NCBI GenBank assembly: GCA_963995505.1
Contig: OZ023189.1
Coordinates: forward strand, 3,857,155-3,921,154
Source of the DNA: Hypericum androsaemum
Taxonomy: Eukaryota > Streptophyta > Magnoliopsida > Malpighiales > Hypericaceae
DNA length: 64,000 nt
Direction: 5' to 3'
In this document: positions 31,601-44,499 of the stretch, in pieces
Layout: the number at the start of each line of letters is the position of its first letter
Numbering within the stretch: position 1 is the stretch's first letter
Made by a program: the position numbers and the translations under genes
The notes under the pieces: generated by a model
Databases searched by the model: none
Told to the model about the DNA's origin: nothing
Seen by the model: only the letters and a program-made list of their open reading frames with translations

Positions 31601-33223
31601 GCTGAAGATGACAAGAGATTATCCTGTGCCATTGCCGCTTCCTTTTTCGGACTTGGCCTACATGATTCTGATTCAATATTGTTCAGAGATTCAAGTTGGA
31701 AGGTATTTCAAGTGCTAGCTAGTATATTCTTGCTTATTGGAAGTTGGGGTACTTTAGATGAGCTAATCAGCAAGCATATAATCCGATGCTTCTGAATTTA
31801 ATCTCTTTGCAGGTTATATTGTGTGATGACTTCCTCAAATCAATCAAGAAAGTGCGGGACCTTGACGATATTAAAGTGGTTGTTTCTTTTATACGGAAGC
31901 TGGCCGATGGTTGGCGCCCATCTCATGCAAGAGGAACCTTACCTCGTAATGTTGGAGCATCGGCCAAGTTGTTAAAACACAGCAGAATCACCAATCATTT
32001 ATCATTAATTTGGTCTGTGGATGTTCTCAGAGAAGATCTTTGTCAGATTCAAGTTATGAGGGTCTGGGACATCTTGTCTTTGAAAGATGTAGGACTTGCG
32101 ACGAAGAATCTTGAACCATTGTTCTGCGAGTATTCAGCTGAAAAGACGCAGCTCTGCCAACATAAGTGCGTGGAGAGGTAAGTCGTGCTAATTATTTGAT
32201 CTTAAATGAGCAAGTATGATCAGGAAGCTTAGTCGTTATTTCTCATTCTATTGCATAATCATTGCTCAAATATGTGAGCTGTCGAAATGTCTGTTCTTCT
32301 TCTTACATTGGTGCAGGAGTTTGGTGGTTCCAATGCGATGGCCAGTGGAACTTCAACCTGCAGATAGACCAGTCATACATGCTAAACCTGATTCCACAGT
32401 CTTGTCAAGTCAATCGACTTTGCTCAACCTGAATGGCAATCGACCTGTGGCTACAAATCCGCACAACGGTAAGTAACTTGTTTGTGTCGTGGAAACTAAT
32501 TATTCGCGGATCGTGTACAAAATGCGCACTCCGTCTACTTATCCCTGCTATACCCCAAGATCATAATGTGTTATGTTACATTGACTAATGATTATACCGT
32601 TATTCTGCGAGTATTCAGCTGAAAAGACGCAGCTCTGGCAACATAAGTGCGTGGAGAGGTAAGTCGTGCTAATTATTTGATCTTAAATGAGCAAGTATGA
32701 TCAGGAAGCTTAGTCGTTATTTCTCATTCTATTGCATCATCATTGCTCAAATATGTGAGCTGTCGAAATGTCTGTTCTTCTTCTTCCATTGGTGCAGGAG
32801 TTTGGTGGTTCCAATGCGATGGCCAGTGGAACTTCAGCCTGCAGATGGACCAGTGATACATGCTGAACCTGATTCTGCAGTCTTGTCAAGTCAATCGACT
32901 TTTCTCAACCCAAATGGCAACCGACCTGCGGCTACAAATCCGCACAACGGTAAGTAACTTGTTTGTGCCGTGGAAACTAATTATTTGCGGATCGCGTACA
33001 AAATGCGCACTCCGTCTACTTATCCCTGCTGTACTCCAAGATCATAATGTGTTCTGTTACATTGTCTGATGATTATACCGTAATTGTGATCGCAGAACAA
33101 GATGGGAACCCGAATGGAACAGTTCTTCTGGGGCCAATGATCGAAAGGTTAAAAGATAAATTTCAAGAATGGTTACCGTGGCGAAAAGTCCGAAATTCTG
33201 CTAAAAGTTCGTTGAGTGAGTGA
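28692..33223 (+). CDS. helicase gene 3: hybrid SF1B helicase, exon 1 not found
   Basis: Exons: 28692-29273, 29365-30633, 30717-31038, 31151-31409, 31498-31702, 31813-32177, 32317-32468 (or 32798-32949), 33096-33223; all frames join. Motifs [34 protein letters not shown] and VALTRAR are intact. The usual exon 1 (MSLLGVKK...) is absent. Intron 1 homology reaches back only to about 26786, and retrotransposon debris lies beyond. A transcript would need a new first exon, or translation from the ATG at 28716 in exon 2. Up to 31594 the sequence is the gene 4 type; from 31624 on it is identical to gene 2. The protein is therefore a hybrid with the join in exon 6 ([20 protein letters not shown]). Whether it is expressed is unknown; without exon 1 it may be a 5'-truncated pseudogene with an intact helicase core. 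Confidence 0.72.
32122..33083 (+). repeat. 481-bp exon 8 duplication, unit B copy
   Basis: Same structure as at 22055-23016, shifted by 10,067 bp. Exon 8 is 32317-32468 and exon 8' is 32798-32949. Confidence 0.9.
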
Positions 33224-33230
33224 TCCAACT

Positions 33231-33596
33231 AAGAGGAGATTTGCGAGGTGGACGTGGTCGAAGAGAACATCAATGTTAAAGTTGCTGGAGAACTGCCCAG
33301 GCGACATAGAAGCTGGAGGGACTTGATTTTAAAGATAAAGTGTGCAACTAAGAGGAGGCTGACCTTTGATGTTATTTGGATATGTTGTGGGAGACTTGTT
33401 CAAGTTGAGCTTTATTAGGTTGTTTGGTTAAGAAGGGCCATGGGCTCAAGTACTTGTTTTAAGCCCAATCGTTGTAATGTGATTTATGTGTGTCTCTTCT
33501 CTACTCTCTTCTACATTAAAATCCTAATCTTTCGGGATCTATTCGATCATTGAAACCCCTGAGATTTTGGTACATAACAATATAGTTAGTTCAAAC
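33231..33596 (+). mobile_element. 3' flank insertion, unit B copy
   Basis: Copy of the element at 23164-23529, in the 3' flank of gene 3. Confidence 0.5.
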
Positions 33597-33909
33597 CCAT
33601 GAACTATACCGGAAGAGCTTAAAACACAAGTTTTATGACTTGTGCAGGGATGACATCGAGGCCTTCAATGGGATGCCATCAATTGTGCGGATGTGTAAAT
33701 TAATCTTTTAATTTTCTATATCAGGTAATGAGATTCGTTTTCTTTGGATAAATTACTATAATATTTTGCATGAAATTAACGTTATGTCTTTTAAAATCTT
33801 TGAAGTCAAAGAATTTATGCGTCAGATTCATTGCTTTTGAAGTTATAGTTTTAGGTTTTATCTTGGGATTAAGTACATCGTACGACTTTGTATTTGTTGA
33901 GAGCTCTAG

Positions 33910-34077
33910 TTAGTATTCTATGCCCTCTAAAAAAAGGTTAATATTCTATGCTCTCTAAAAAAGTTAGTATTCTATGCCCACTTAAAAAGTTAATATTTCC
34001 CTCTAAAAAAGTTAGTATTCTATACCATAAAAAAAGAAGAAGTTAGTATTCTCTAAAAAAAAGTTAGTATTTTCTCG
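33910..34077. repeat. GTTAGTATTCTATGCC minisatellite, unit B copy
   Basis: Copy of 23843-24010. I see no unit gain or loss between the copies. For a minisatellite, that is a sign of very recent duplication or of an assembly duplicate. Confidence 0.85.
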
Positions 34078-34904
34078 ACTCAAATTTAAATTAATCGTTT
34101 CGATAAATATGGATACTAGCCGGTATATATAAAAAAATTTATGATAGCATGTCACACACGGCTTTGGTTCTACTGGCCAATTTGGGAGGATGGATCTCAC
34201 AAGATATGTTGGTCATTTTGTTCGTTAGTGCGTTGATTATTTTAAAGAAATTCAAAAAATGTTTTTGAAATATTTTTCCAAAACTATGCTAGTACTATTT
34301 TTGCAAAGTAATAATACTATTTTTTTCCCAAAAAATAACGGTACTACCCTCGCAAAGTGATAGAACTACGTAGGAAGATTATTTTGCTTCTTGCAAGTTT
34401 TATAATACGTGACTTCTAGTATCTTGATAAATACGAGAGACACGAACAAAATTTCAGGAAAATTTAGAACTTCAAATTTGATTGTAGTCTCTCCAAATAA
34501 TTGATGCGACGAGGCTTTAAACCAATCTGATGGAAGCCTCCGATCTTGTATTCTTGATATGTGATTAATAATAGTCGTATTTAAGGTGTTATTTGCCCCC
34601 ACTATATATTACCAATAGGTACCGACAAGTACTCTTCTAAGATTGCTCAAGAATTCTAGGATTTTTAAGTAACAAACTTAGAATCTATAGTACTATAAAC
34701 AAAATGCTTTTACGGTGGACCTATAGAAAAAGAGAGGACAAGGAATAATTGATTTGGATAGGATAATCTAAAGGAAAAAGTTAACTTTAGTACCCTATAA
34801 TATAACAGATTCTCACTTAGGTACTCAGTGGTTTAAAACGCATAGAACATGTCCAACTTATTTTAACTTTAATAAAAAACAAGCCCGCAAATTTTTGGCA
34901 GTCC

Positions 34905-35967
34905 TTGGCATCATTCCTTCTTCACCGTAGTCCTCACAATTATCCTGCACATAAGCTACCCTATTGGCTTGTGGGCTGTTCTCGCTCCATCATTTTCTAT
35001 GGCTGCCACTTGTGCTTGAAGTTGTGCCACCAAGTTTATCTCCCTTCCACTTATCTGTTGCTTTGTTGGGTGGACGTCACGCTCGATAGATGTGGAAAAG
35101 TAGATGTGGAAATTTTTTCGAGGATGCGGATGGCTTCACGCTTTGACTTCCTTGCGAAGGACCTATTTGAAGCAGAATCCAGGGCCCCTTGGGAGATTAT
35201 GGTGAGCCCAAAGAAAAAGGATTGAAGAAGGTGTTCCTCTGTCATGTTCTGGACTGGGCAAGATCTCTTTAAATCTCTCCGAAGCTTCTCCAAGAGACTC
35301 ATCTTGGTATTGCTTGAAGGTGTTGATTTCCCTCAAGATTTGGTTCGTCTATGTGGTGATCTCAGTATCGCCCAGGCTAGCGCACCACAGACGCGCCTTC
35401 CCTATACAAGTAAATGGGAAGAGGTAGAGCTTGATTGCGTCATCTAGGACCCCTTGAATCTAAATGTGTCATAAATAGCAGTGAACCAAAAAATGTGGTC
35501 CCTTGGATCTTCTTTGGTGTTTCCCCCAAATTACAGGGATGTGGAGAGTGTGACGAGAATCCCTGATGGAATGGCAAAATTATTAGAGTCCACATCCGGA
35601 CATGGCACGCCTGAAGATATTCCATCAATAGTGAATCGTGCGAAGTCCACGAATGGGACGTCGGCCTCTTCTACGAAACGTAGAACCGCTCTCGCGGGGC
35701 CCCTTTCTGGTTCTCTTTCGAAGTTCATTCTCTCTCTACGGCGCCTCTCCCTTCTTAAAGTATGCTCAATCACACCAATGTCTTGGGCAAGCTCTCCTAA
35801 GTCAGTATGTGAACTCGAAGAGCACGTGCATGGCATATAAAAGCAAGTACCTAACAAGATACAAAAGCACAAACTAAGACAAAACTAAAATAGAAAAGAT
35901 CAAAGAGAAGTAACTAAAAATAACCTAATCTAAAAGAAAATCAACATGGGTGCTTTAGGGACATGCC
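34905..35967 (-). pseudogene. Ty3-gypsy gag remnant, unit B copy
   Basis: Copy of 24838-25900, with the same broken gag frames on the minus strand. The matching primer-binding site is at 35970-35987. Confidence 0.7.
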
Positions 35968-35990
35968 GCTCCCAGGCAACGGTGCCAATT

Positions 35991-36627
35991 GACAGGGGTT
36001 TTTACGCCCCGATGCAATAAGTGGAGTAACGGGTATAAAATGTCAAACTACGAGGAACGAGCTCAAGACATCCCGAGAGACATGAAAATTAGATTAGGTT
36101 GGTAAAATGTTTTTGTTTGTTTTTGGAGAAAAGGTCAAACAATGACAATTAGAGAATTAGGGAAATAAACAATACGAGAAAATTGGCAAGGCACCTATCA
36201 TGCAATCCCTCGTGACTTGGTCTCTCATGGGCTTATAAAGTACATGGTGGGCTTAAGTGAATCTAAGGCATGGTGCTTCATGATCAAATACTTCACACCA
36301 CAAAGGTTGGTTTCAGGCATCTGGCTCGCACTCCCATCACACCCTATAGTGGTGATTGTCATCCTCACCATGATGTCCAGGTTACCGCTCAGCTCTATCT
36401 AATCCCAACACTCATTATTGAGCCACTAAAAGCCAACTAGGATCTACCCTCCTCACTACGTTGGGTTTCCTCTAGTCAATTCAGATAGGTATCTCCGCAC
36501 TCCCCTTCTTAATTAAGTACTTTAGGCAATGCTAAGATCAATTGGCAAGTACCTACAGTCAGGAGAGGTGCTATGAACACTCAAACCTAACACAAGGTTC
36601 GTTAGCCAAAGCATTATGACTCCCTAC
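35991..36627 (-). mobile_element. gypsy LTR remnant, unit B copy
   Basis: Copy of 25924-26560. The second LTR-like fragment follows at 36628-36852. Confidence 0.45.
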
Positions 36628-36893
36628 TGTTAGGAAATACGAGGGCCCCAAACACCACACGAACAACACCGGAGCTAGAGATCGATGACAAAGCACAAAG
36701 GAAACTCACGCACACAAGAATAAGACACAAAATTTGGTCACCCGGTTCGATCTTAACCGACCTACGTCCGGGGGCGTACCAAGCCAGGAGATTTCACTAT
36801 ATCAAGCTCGATCTACACTTTAAAGCTTCACTCGCTCAACAATGGTGTTTCTCTCTTGATATTTTTGGCAAAATAGACAAACAAACAAAAAAA

Positions 36894-37387
36894 GAAAATT
36901 ACTATCAGGACCTGGTGTTTAGTAAAATAGACACTGAAAATTTTATAGTTTACTTTCTGATTTTGTAGCATATCTAGTTTGGTTTTATTATATTCTCGGA
37001 TCTCTTGCTGATGTCATCTTCGATAAAAATACCCTTAAAAAATAAAAAGTTAATTGGAAAAATCTGATTGGTAGAATTTGTGTTGGTTACAGTTTGTGTT
37101 GTTTCGTCGGTGTTGTTTTTAATTGGTTTATTAGTTTGTGTTGAATTTGTCGGAGAAGCTTAGAGGTGGTCGGCATTGAAGTTTCTCGCCGGAGAAGATA
37201 ATGGGGTAAATTATTAATTTTTTTAAGAGTATATAAGTTATTTTCTTAAAAAATTTGATTGATGACATCAGCAAAAGATCTAGGAGTATAATAAATCCAA
37301 ACTACATGGATTATATGATCAGAAAATAAACTACAAGGTCCTCACAGTCTATTTTACCAAACACTAGGGGTCTGAGTGTAATTTCTC
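36894..37387. mobile_element. MITE, unit B copy
   Basis: Copy of 26827-27320, in intron 1 of gene 4. Confidence 0.8.
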
Positions 37388-37401
37388 GAAAAAAAAAGTA
37401 T

Positions 37402-38478
37402 GGAAAATTACTCTCAAGCCTCTCGAGTTTGTTTAAATATACTCAAAAGTCTTCCTTGTTTGTAAAATACACGCCGACGTCTCTCGTGTTTGATTTTATT
37501 ATACTTTCGGGTCCCTGACGCCGGAATATTCGATTTTCTCTAACGAAGGCCCACTTGAAAAAACCAAAATGCCCTTTCCACTACAAAATAAAAAAAATTT
37601 CTTTCTTTCTCCTTCTCTTCCTCTTACGACCACCAATTTTCAACAAAATTTTTGCCGACAGAGATTAACTCCTCTGGCATCTCAACGGTGGCGACAACAA
37701 TCCAAGCACACAACCACGACCACCACCACCTCAAACAATAGCCGTTAGGTTTCTGATCTGGCAAGGATAAATCCAGGTCCCGGAAACAATCATTGTCCGG
37801 GAACTCCAGGAACATGTCTCCGAAGTCTTCGGCCACCGGGAAGGCGCAGGCCATGTCGTGAAGATGGTCGGCTCCTCGGCAGTGTCGAAAGTCCCCAGCC
37901 ACAACCTCATGCGACGCTCCGGATCTCGAATCTCCACCGCCCATTTTCCCATGCCCACTGCCTCACCCCCCGAAACATCTTCATCCCTCTGACGATGCCC
38001 GCAGTCAGAGGCGGCTGCTACTTCCAGGTCTTGCTAATAGGCCACCCATTTCTTAATCCCGGTGGGGGCCAGAACGCTTGCGACAGATTTGATTGTGATC
38101 TCATCGATGTAGCGCTTCACCCGCAACGGACAGAAGAAGGACAATCGGTTGTCGATGTCGTCCTCATCACTAGAAGAGTCGGTGGCGTTTGGGTCGGTGA
38201 AAGATATGCGAACAACCTTCGGTGGGGAGGGCAAAACACGTCTGGGTTTAGAGATTTTTTTTAGTGGGGAAGGAAAGAGATGTTTTTTTTATTTTTTAGT
38301 GTGAGAGGTATTTTGGTCTTTTCAAGTGGGCCTTTGTCGGTGAAAATTAAATATTCCGGTGCCAGGGATCCGAAAGTATAATAAAATCAAACACAATAGA
38401 CGTCGGCGTGTATTTTGCAAACAGGGAGGACTTTTGAGTATATTTAAGCAAATCTGAAGGACTTGAGAATAATTTTCC
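37402..38478. mobile_element. Pack-MULE, unit B copy
   Basis: Copy of 27335-28411. It was duplicated with the 10-kb unit and did not transpose, because its flanks are duplicated too. Confidence 0.85.
37624..38234 (-). pseudogene. captured CRF (AP2/ERF) fragments, unit B copy
   Basis: Copy of 27557-28167: CRF signature at 38234-38034 and partial AP2 domain at about 37958-37887, on the minus strand. Confidence 0.82.
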
Positions 38479-38758
38479 CAAAAAATATCTTCTTACAACC
38501 AACACCTTTAGTGGATTAGAATTGTGTACACTTGTATTTATGCTATGTTAGTCAGTAAAAGTTCAGTAAATGAAGTGTCGATAACAGATAGCAGATTCGA
38601 TTGCGCAAATGTAATAAAATCTTCTCAGTAGTTTCTAGTTTCTATAATCGTCTGGTTATCGTGATGGATCCATCTATGCTTTCATTTATGCTATGTAAAA
38701 AAAAGTATGGCCGAGTAGTTAACAATTAGCCTTCATTCCCTATCATTTCTGCTCATAG

Positions 38759-41700
38759 GTGCAGCAAATACCAGATACATTCATGTCAGCGACACATTAC
38801 CGGAAGTCGTTCGTTCCATCGCTGATCGAGGAAATACACGCGGATTTGGCCTCAAGTGTAGAAGCTGTATCTCAAGCACCTTTATCTCAAGTAATGGACG
38901 TAAAGCAACATGGATGTTCTAAGCCTCCAAAGGATTTGTTTTATGAAATCACACTAAAGCGCATTCAGAGGAATGGACAAGTTTATGAACCGTGTTGCGG
39001 CGATCTCATAGCGCTGACGGATGTTAAACCAAGGTTCATTGATGATTTAAATCGACCTAAACAGCCTTATATTGTTGCCTTTGTGGACAAGGTGATTGGA
39101 CGAGGAAATTCATTGAGAATATTATCATCAAAGCCTATTGTGGTTGACGGGAATCCGACGAAGAACAGTAGGAGCCACGGTGCTGCACAATCTACACCAA
39201 GTAACGTGGAGGCAGCAACACTTTTTGCTGTGTACTTGACAGGTCTCGTGCCTAATATCCGAATATGGAACGCATTGGCATCTGAATTTGGAGAGAAGAA
39301 AATGGACATTATAGAGAAGGTGGCGCTGTACAATTCCGATGTATGTACCTTGACCCCTTTTCCATTCTTTTATTGAGCTGCTCTTCGATTCTTCGTTAAA
39401 ATGACTTGGCTGTCACTTTCGATACTTGCAGGATGACGATGATTGTTATGCTTGTTCTTCCAGAGGGAATGACTGGATACCCTCTTCTTTGTTAAGGGAC
39501 ATTTCCCTTTTTAATCTAAATGAATCACAGAGAGCTGCAGTTATGAGCTGCATTGCTAAAAGTGATTGCTTTCATCAAAGTTCTGTCAAGTTGACCTGGG
39601 GTCCCCCGGGAACCGGGAAAACAAAGACTGTGTCTTGTATGCTCTACTCTTTGCTTAAAATGAAATGCAGGACGCTTACATGTGCTCCTACAAATATTGC
39701 AGTGGTGGAAGTAGCCGCACGGGTCTTGAGATCGGTCACTGATTCTCTTGAGCATGAATGTTATGGGATTGGCGATATGGTCTTGTTTGGGAAACAGGTG
39801 AGGATGAAGATTGATGACGACACTGGAATTCTCGATATCTTCCTTCACCATCGCGTTGGTATTCTCGCGAAGTGTCTGTCGCGAGGATCTGGTTGGAACA
39901 GTGTCCTGGAATCCATGAAATGTCTACTTAATGATGTTGAAAGGGATTACCAGTTGTACTCGAGTAAAAACGCAGATGGCACTGATGGAAAGTATGTAAA
40001 TAATGCGGAGGATAACTCGACAAATGAAAACACATTGACAATTCGGAGCGAAACTACTCCGCAGGCTTCAAAAGGAAAGAAACGGTCTTCAAAAATTGAA
40101 AAGCAGAAGCACCGTAAAAAAGAAGCAGGAATAGAGGTCAAGAATGATACTTGGACTTTTGAAGAATTCATTAAGAAAAGATTGGAGTCCATTGGAGACA
40201 GATTCAAGTTCTGCATAATAAATCTGTGTAAACATCTGCCAACTTCTTTTCTTACTCCAAGTGCAGCAAGGAATATGATCAAAGCGCTTGATCTGCTGAA
40301 ATCTTTCGAGGCTTTGCTGTCGACTAGAAGCCCTAAAAGTGACGGGTCGCTCATTATTCTGGAAGGTGCAGGAATCGGAGCTGATAAATCTTTGAAGCTG
40401 CAGGATGCAAGGACAGAGCTACTCCATGTGTTAACATTGCTTCCTCAATTATCAATTAAATCCGCCAACAAAAAATCGTTAACAAAGCTTTGTTTGTCAA
40501 ATGCTTGCTTGCTTTTTTGTACTGCATCTGGTGCCGCAAAGTTGCCAGCTAATGGGATGGAGCCAGTGCAGATGCTAGTCATCGACGAGGCTGCTCAACT
40601 TAAAGAGTGTGAATCTGCAATACCTTTGCGTGTCCCCGGTCTTCGCCATGCCTTTCTTGCAGGAGATGAGAGGCAACTGGCAGCAATGGTTACTAGCCAG
40701 GTTCTGTTTTTAACTAAGAACTCGTTTGTTATATTGTACGTACATTATCTGTCTGGTGATGTTGAACATTAAAATTCTATTAGATTTTAAGTAAGGCTCA
40801 TTTTGGAAGAAGTTTGTTCGAGAGGTTGGTGAACTTGGGCTCGAAGAAGCTTTTGCTTAACATCCAGTACAGAATGCATCCGGCGATTGGCCTATTCTCA
40901 AACATGCATTTCTACAACGGACAAATTATGGATGCTCAGAATGTAAAAGTTACCAGTTACCAAAGGAACTTCCTTGAAGAAAATATGTTTGGATCTTACT
41001 CCTTCATAAACATTGCACAAGGTTTCGAGGACCGGGATAAGAAGAGTACGAGAAACATGGTTGAGGTTGCTGTCATAGATGACATTGTTGCAAGACTTTA
41101 TCAAGGTACAATACAATATTAAACAGATGTCACCTTGAAATTTCCTTCAAATGTATTTGCAAGTTAAACTTATGGTGTATGGTATGTTCTGTTTTTTTCG
41201 CTTTCTTTTCGACACAGGATTCGTTAGCACAAAAAAGAAGCTTAGTGTAGGTGTCATATCACCATACAAGGCTCAAGTAAAGGCAATTGAAAAGAGAATT
41301 GAAAAATATAGTGCAGATCCCGGTGGTGATTTCTCCGCGAACGTTCGCTCTGTGGATGGTTTCCAAGGTGGTGAGGAGGATGTCATAATTATTTCCACTG
41401 TTAGATGCAACAGGAAAGGAGATGTGGGCTTTCTTTCAAATGAACAAAGGGTGAATGTAGCATTAACTCGTGCAAGGTATTATCTTTAGACCTCAAATAT
41501 TTTTCTCTAACTATTTACACACCATCGAGTTGTTCGATGTGCTGATGTTGCTTCTTCTTCTTAGACATTGTCTATGGATACTCGGGAATGAACCTACTTT
41601 ATCGAGCAGCAGGTCCATTTGGAAGAAGCTGGTCGATGATGCCAAGGGCCGGAGATGCTACTATAATGCTGAAGATGACAAGAGATTATCTTGTGCCATT

Positions 41701-42510
41701 GTAGTTTCTTTTTTCGAACTTGGCCTATATGATTCTGATTCAATATTGTTCAGAGATTCAAGATGGAAGGTATTTCAAGTGCTAGCTAGTATATTCTTGC
41801 TTATTGGAAGTTGGGGTATTTTGGATGAGCTAATCAGCAAGCATATAATCTGATGCTTCTGAATTTAATCTCTCTGCAGGTTACATTGTGTGATGACTTC
41901 CTCAAATCAATCAAGAAAGTGCGGGACCTTGACGATCTTAAAGAGGCTGTTTCTTTTCTACGGAAGCTGGCTGATGGTTGGCGCCCATCTCATTCAAGAA
42001 GAGGAAGCTTACCTCGTAATGTTGGAGCATCGGCGAAGTTGTTAAAACACAGTAGAATCACCAACCAGTTGTCGTTAATTTGGTCTGTGGATGTTCTCAG
42101 AGAAGATCTGTTTCAGACTCAAGTTATGAGGGTCTGGAACATCTTGTCATCGAAAGATGTAGGACTTGCGACAAAGAATCTTGAACCGTTATTCTGCGAG
42201 TATTCAGCTGAAAAGATGCAGCTCTGCCAATATAAGTGCGTGGAGAGGTAAGTTGTGCTAATTATTTGATCTTAAATGAGCAAGTGTGATCAGACATCTT
42301 AGTCGTTATTTCGCATTCTATTGCATCATTGCTGAAATATGTGACCTGTCGAAATGTCTGTTCTTCTTCTTTCATTGGTGCAGGAGTTTGGTGGTCCCAA
42401 TGCGATGGCCAGTGGAACTTCAGCCTGCAGATGTACCATTCATACATGCTGAATCTGATTCCGCAGTCTTTTCAAGACAATTGACTATGCTCAACCTGAA
42501 TGGCAATTGA
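38759..42510 (+). CDS. helicase gene 4: SF1B helicase, exon 1 missing, early stop
   Basis: Exons: 38759-39340, 39432-40700, 40784-41105, 41218-41476, 41565-41769, 41880-42247, 42384-42510. Helicase motifs [34 protein letters not shown] and VALTRAR are all present. As in gene 3, exon 1 is replaced by retroelement debris, so the start is unknown (first ATG in exon 2 at 38783). One base differs from gene 3 in the shared part: T at 40788 gives Leu instead of Ser near the start of exon 4. Exon 7 has one codon more than gene 2 (SRRGS). In exon 8 the CGA of gene 2 is TGA (42508-42510), which removes the last 10 or so codons of exon 8 and all of exon 9. A decayed exon 9 remains at about 42736-42833. 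The core could be functional, but loss at both ends suggests pseudogene decay. Confidence 0.68.
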
Positions 42511-43199
42511 CCTGCGGCTACAAATGCACACAACGGTAAGTAACTTGTTTGTGTCGTGGAAACAAATCATTCGAGGGTCGCGTACAAAATGCGCACTCCG
42601 TCTACTTATCCCTTCTGTACCCGAAGATCACTTGTCCGTCTCATTAAATTGGTCGCGAAAAGCTTGGTTGTTATTCCGTGATCATGATCTGTTCTGTTAC
42701 ATTGACTGCTGATTATACTGTAATTGTGATCGCAGAACAAGATGGGAACCCGAATGGAACAGTTCATATGGGGCCAATGATCCAAAGCTTAAAAGATAAG
42801 TTTCAAGAATTGTTACCATGGCGAAAAGTCTGAAATTATGCTAAAAGTTCGGTGAGTGAGTGATCCAACTTCATGAACTTCACCGGAAGAGCTTAAACAC
42901 AAGTTCTATGACTTGTGCAGGGATGACATTGAGGCCTTCAATGGGATGCAATCAATTGTGCGGATGTGTAAACTAATCATTTGATCTTCTATTTCAGTTA
43001 ATTAGAAACATTTTCTTTGGATAATTACTATAATATTTTGCATGAGATTAACGTTGTCTTTTTAACTCTTTGAAAACAAAGAATTTCTGCGTTAGATCTT
43101 TTGAAGTTATAGTTTTATTGTTTTCTATTGGATTAAGTACAACGCAAGACTTTCTACCTGTTGTGAGCTCTAGTTAGCATTCTATACACTACATCATAT

Positions 43200-44020
43200 T
43201 TACCTGGCTCAAATTTAGATTAAATCGTCGATCTGAATACCAGATGCATGTCACGTGTAAGCAAGGATTTGGTTCTTCTGCCCAATTTGGAAGGATGGGT
43301 CCTCACAAGATATGTTGGTCATTTTGTTCATTAGTGTGTTGATTATTTTAAAGCAATTCAAAATTGTTTTTGAAATATTTTTTCGAAACTATGGTATTAC
43401 TATTTTTGCAAAGTGGTAATACTGTTTTTTCCAAAATAATGGTACTACCCTCCTTAAAATTTCAAAATGGTTCTTTCCACAATAAGTATTGGTTCCACAT
43501 ACTCCTTAAAATATATCTTTTATTATACAATGCTACCCAAACTAAAATTTTAAGAATACTTTGTGTCTGAAATTTTTATTATAATTCGTGAACGGTTTAG
43601 TTTTTTTATTATCTTAAATTTGAATGTGAAATGAATTCGAGACAATATAAAAGTATATATACATTTATATTTTATGTAATAGTAATTAAAATTTTATGCT
43701 ATATAATTATTATATTATTATTTACTAAATAGATAGGTTATTATACTTTTGTAGAGGGTGCTTCTGCATCTAATTTAACACTCAAAATGTCACATCTCCG
43801 AAACAAGGTATGTCAACTAGCACAAGTAAATTAGCTACTTATTTACAAGTCAAGTATAGTTCCGACAGAAAACAAGAAACCATGTCTTTAATGGGGGGAA
43901 CGGATTATATTATTTTGTTCCGTACAGGATATGGGCAAAACAGTAAAAAAAAAGATGGGCAAAAAGGGAGGGAGCGGATTTGGTTGGGACTGGGCTAGTC
44001 CCCATTTATGGGGATTAACT
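43200..44020. other. intergenic, AT-rich
   Basis: Up to about 43450 it is related to 24030-24290 of the 10-kb unit (shared GATATGTTGGTCATTTTGTTC). Beyond that I see no gene or named repeat. Confidence 0.5.
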
Positions 44021-44027
44021 CAAACCA

Positions 44028-44165
44028 ATATCACTTCACATGCAAACCAATATCACTTCACATGCAAACCAATATCACTTCATATGTAAACCAACCTCTT
44101 GCAAACCAATATCATTTCACATGCAAACTAATATCACTTCATATGCAAACCAATATCACCTGGTA
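44028..44165. repeat. 22-bp minisatellite (AAACCAATATCACTT core)
   Basis: Six units of CAAACCAATATCACTTCACATG. The core is the reverse complement of the GATATTGGTTT array at 7655-8098. The flank 44170-44260 also matches the right end of that insertion. Confidence 0.9.
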
Positions 44166-44499
44166 GGTTATTGACCATCAGATTTAAAAATAATCAAATC
44201 TGACGGCCCAAAATGTAGTCCCTACCTATGGACAAATTTTCTTTAGTCCCCACTCAATCCGGTCTCAAAAAGGGACGCGCGTCAGTGGGGAGAGGGGGTG
44301 GGTTGTGGTCACGTGGACTTCACTCACCTCCTTTGATTTTTTTTAATCTTTCAATTAATTTTAATAAAAATTTGCTGAATTGGTATACCATGCTATTTTA
44401 TGGTAGACTTGACATTTGATTAATTATTTATTTTATTATTAATTTTATTAAATATTAATTAGACATGATATTTAAACATAATCGAACATGTTATTAGTC

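Larger units (their letters stand above)
31595..41661 (+). repeat. 10,067-bp tandem duplication, unit B
   Basis: This is the second copy of unit A. By eye I found one base difference inside the unit (C at 30721, T at 40788). Identity to gene 3 continues to about 41690 in gene 4 exon 6, and then the copies diverge (31624 C versus 41691 T). Confidence 0.93.
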
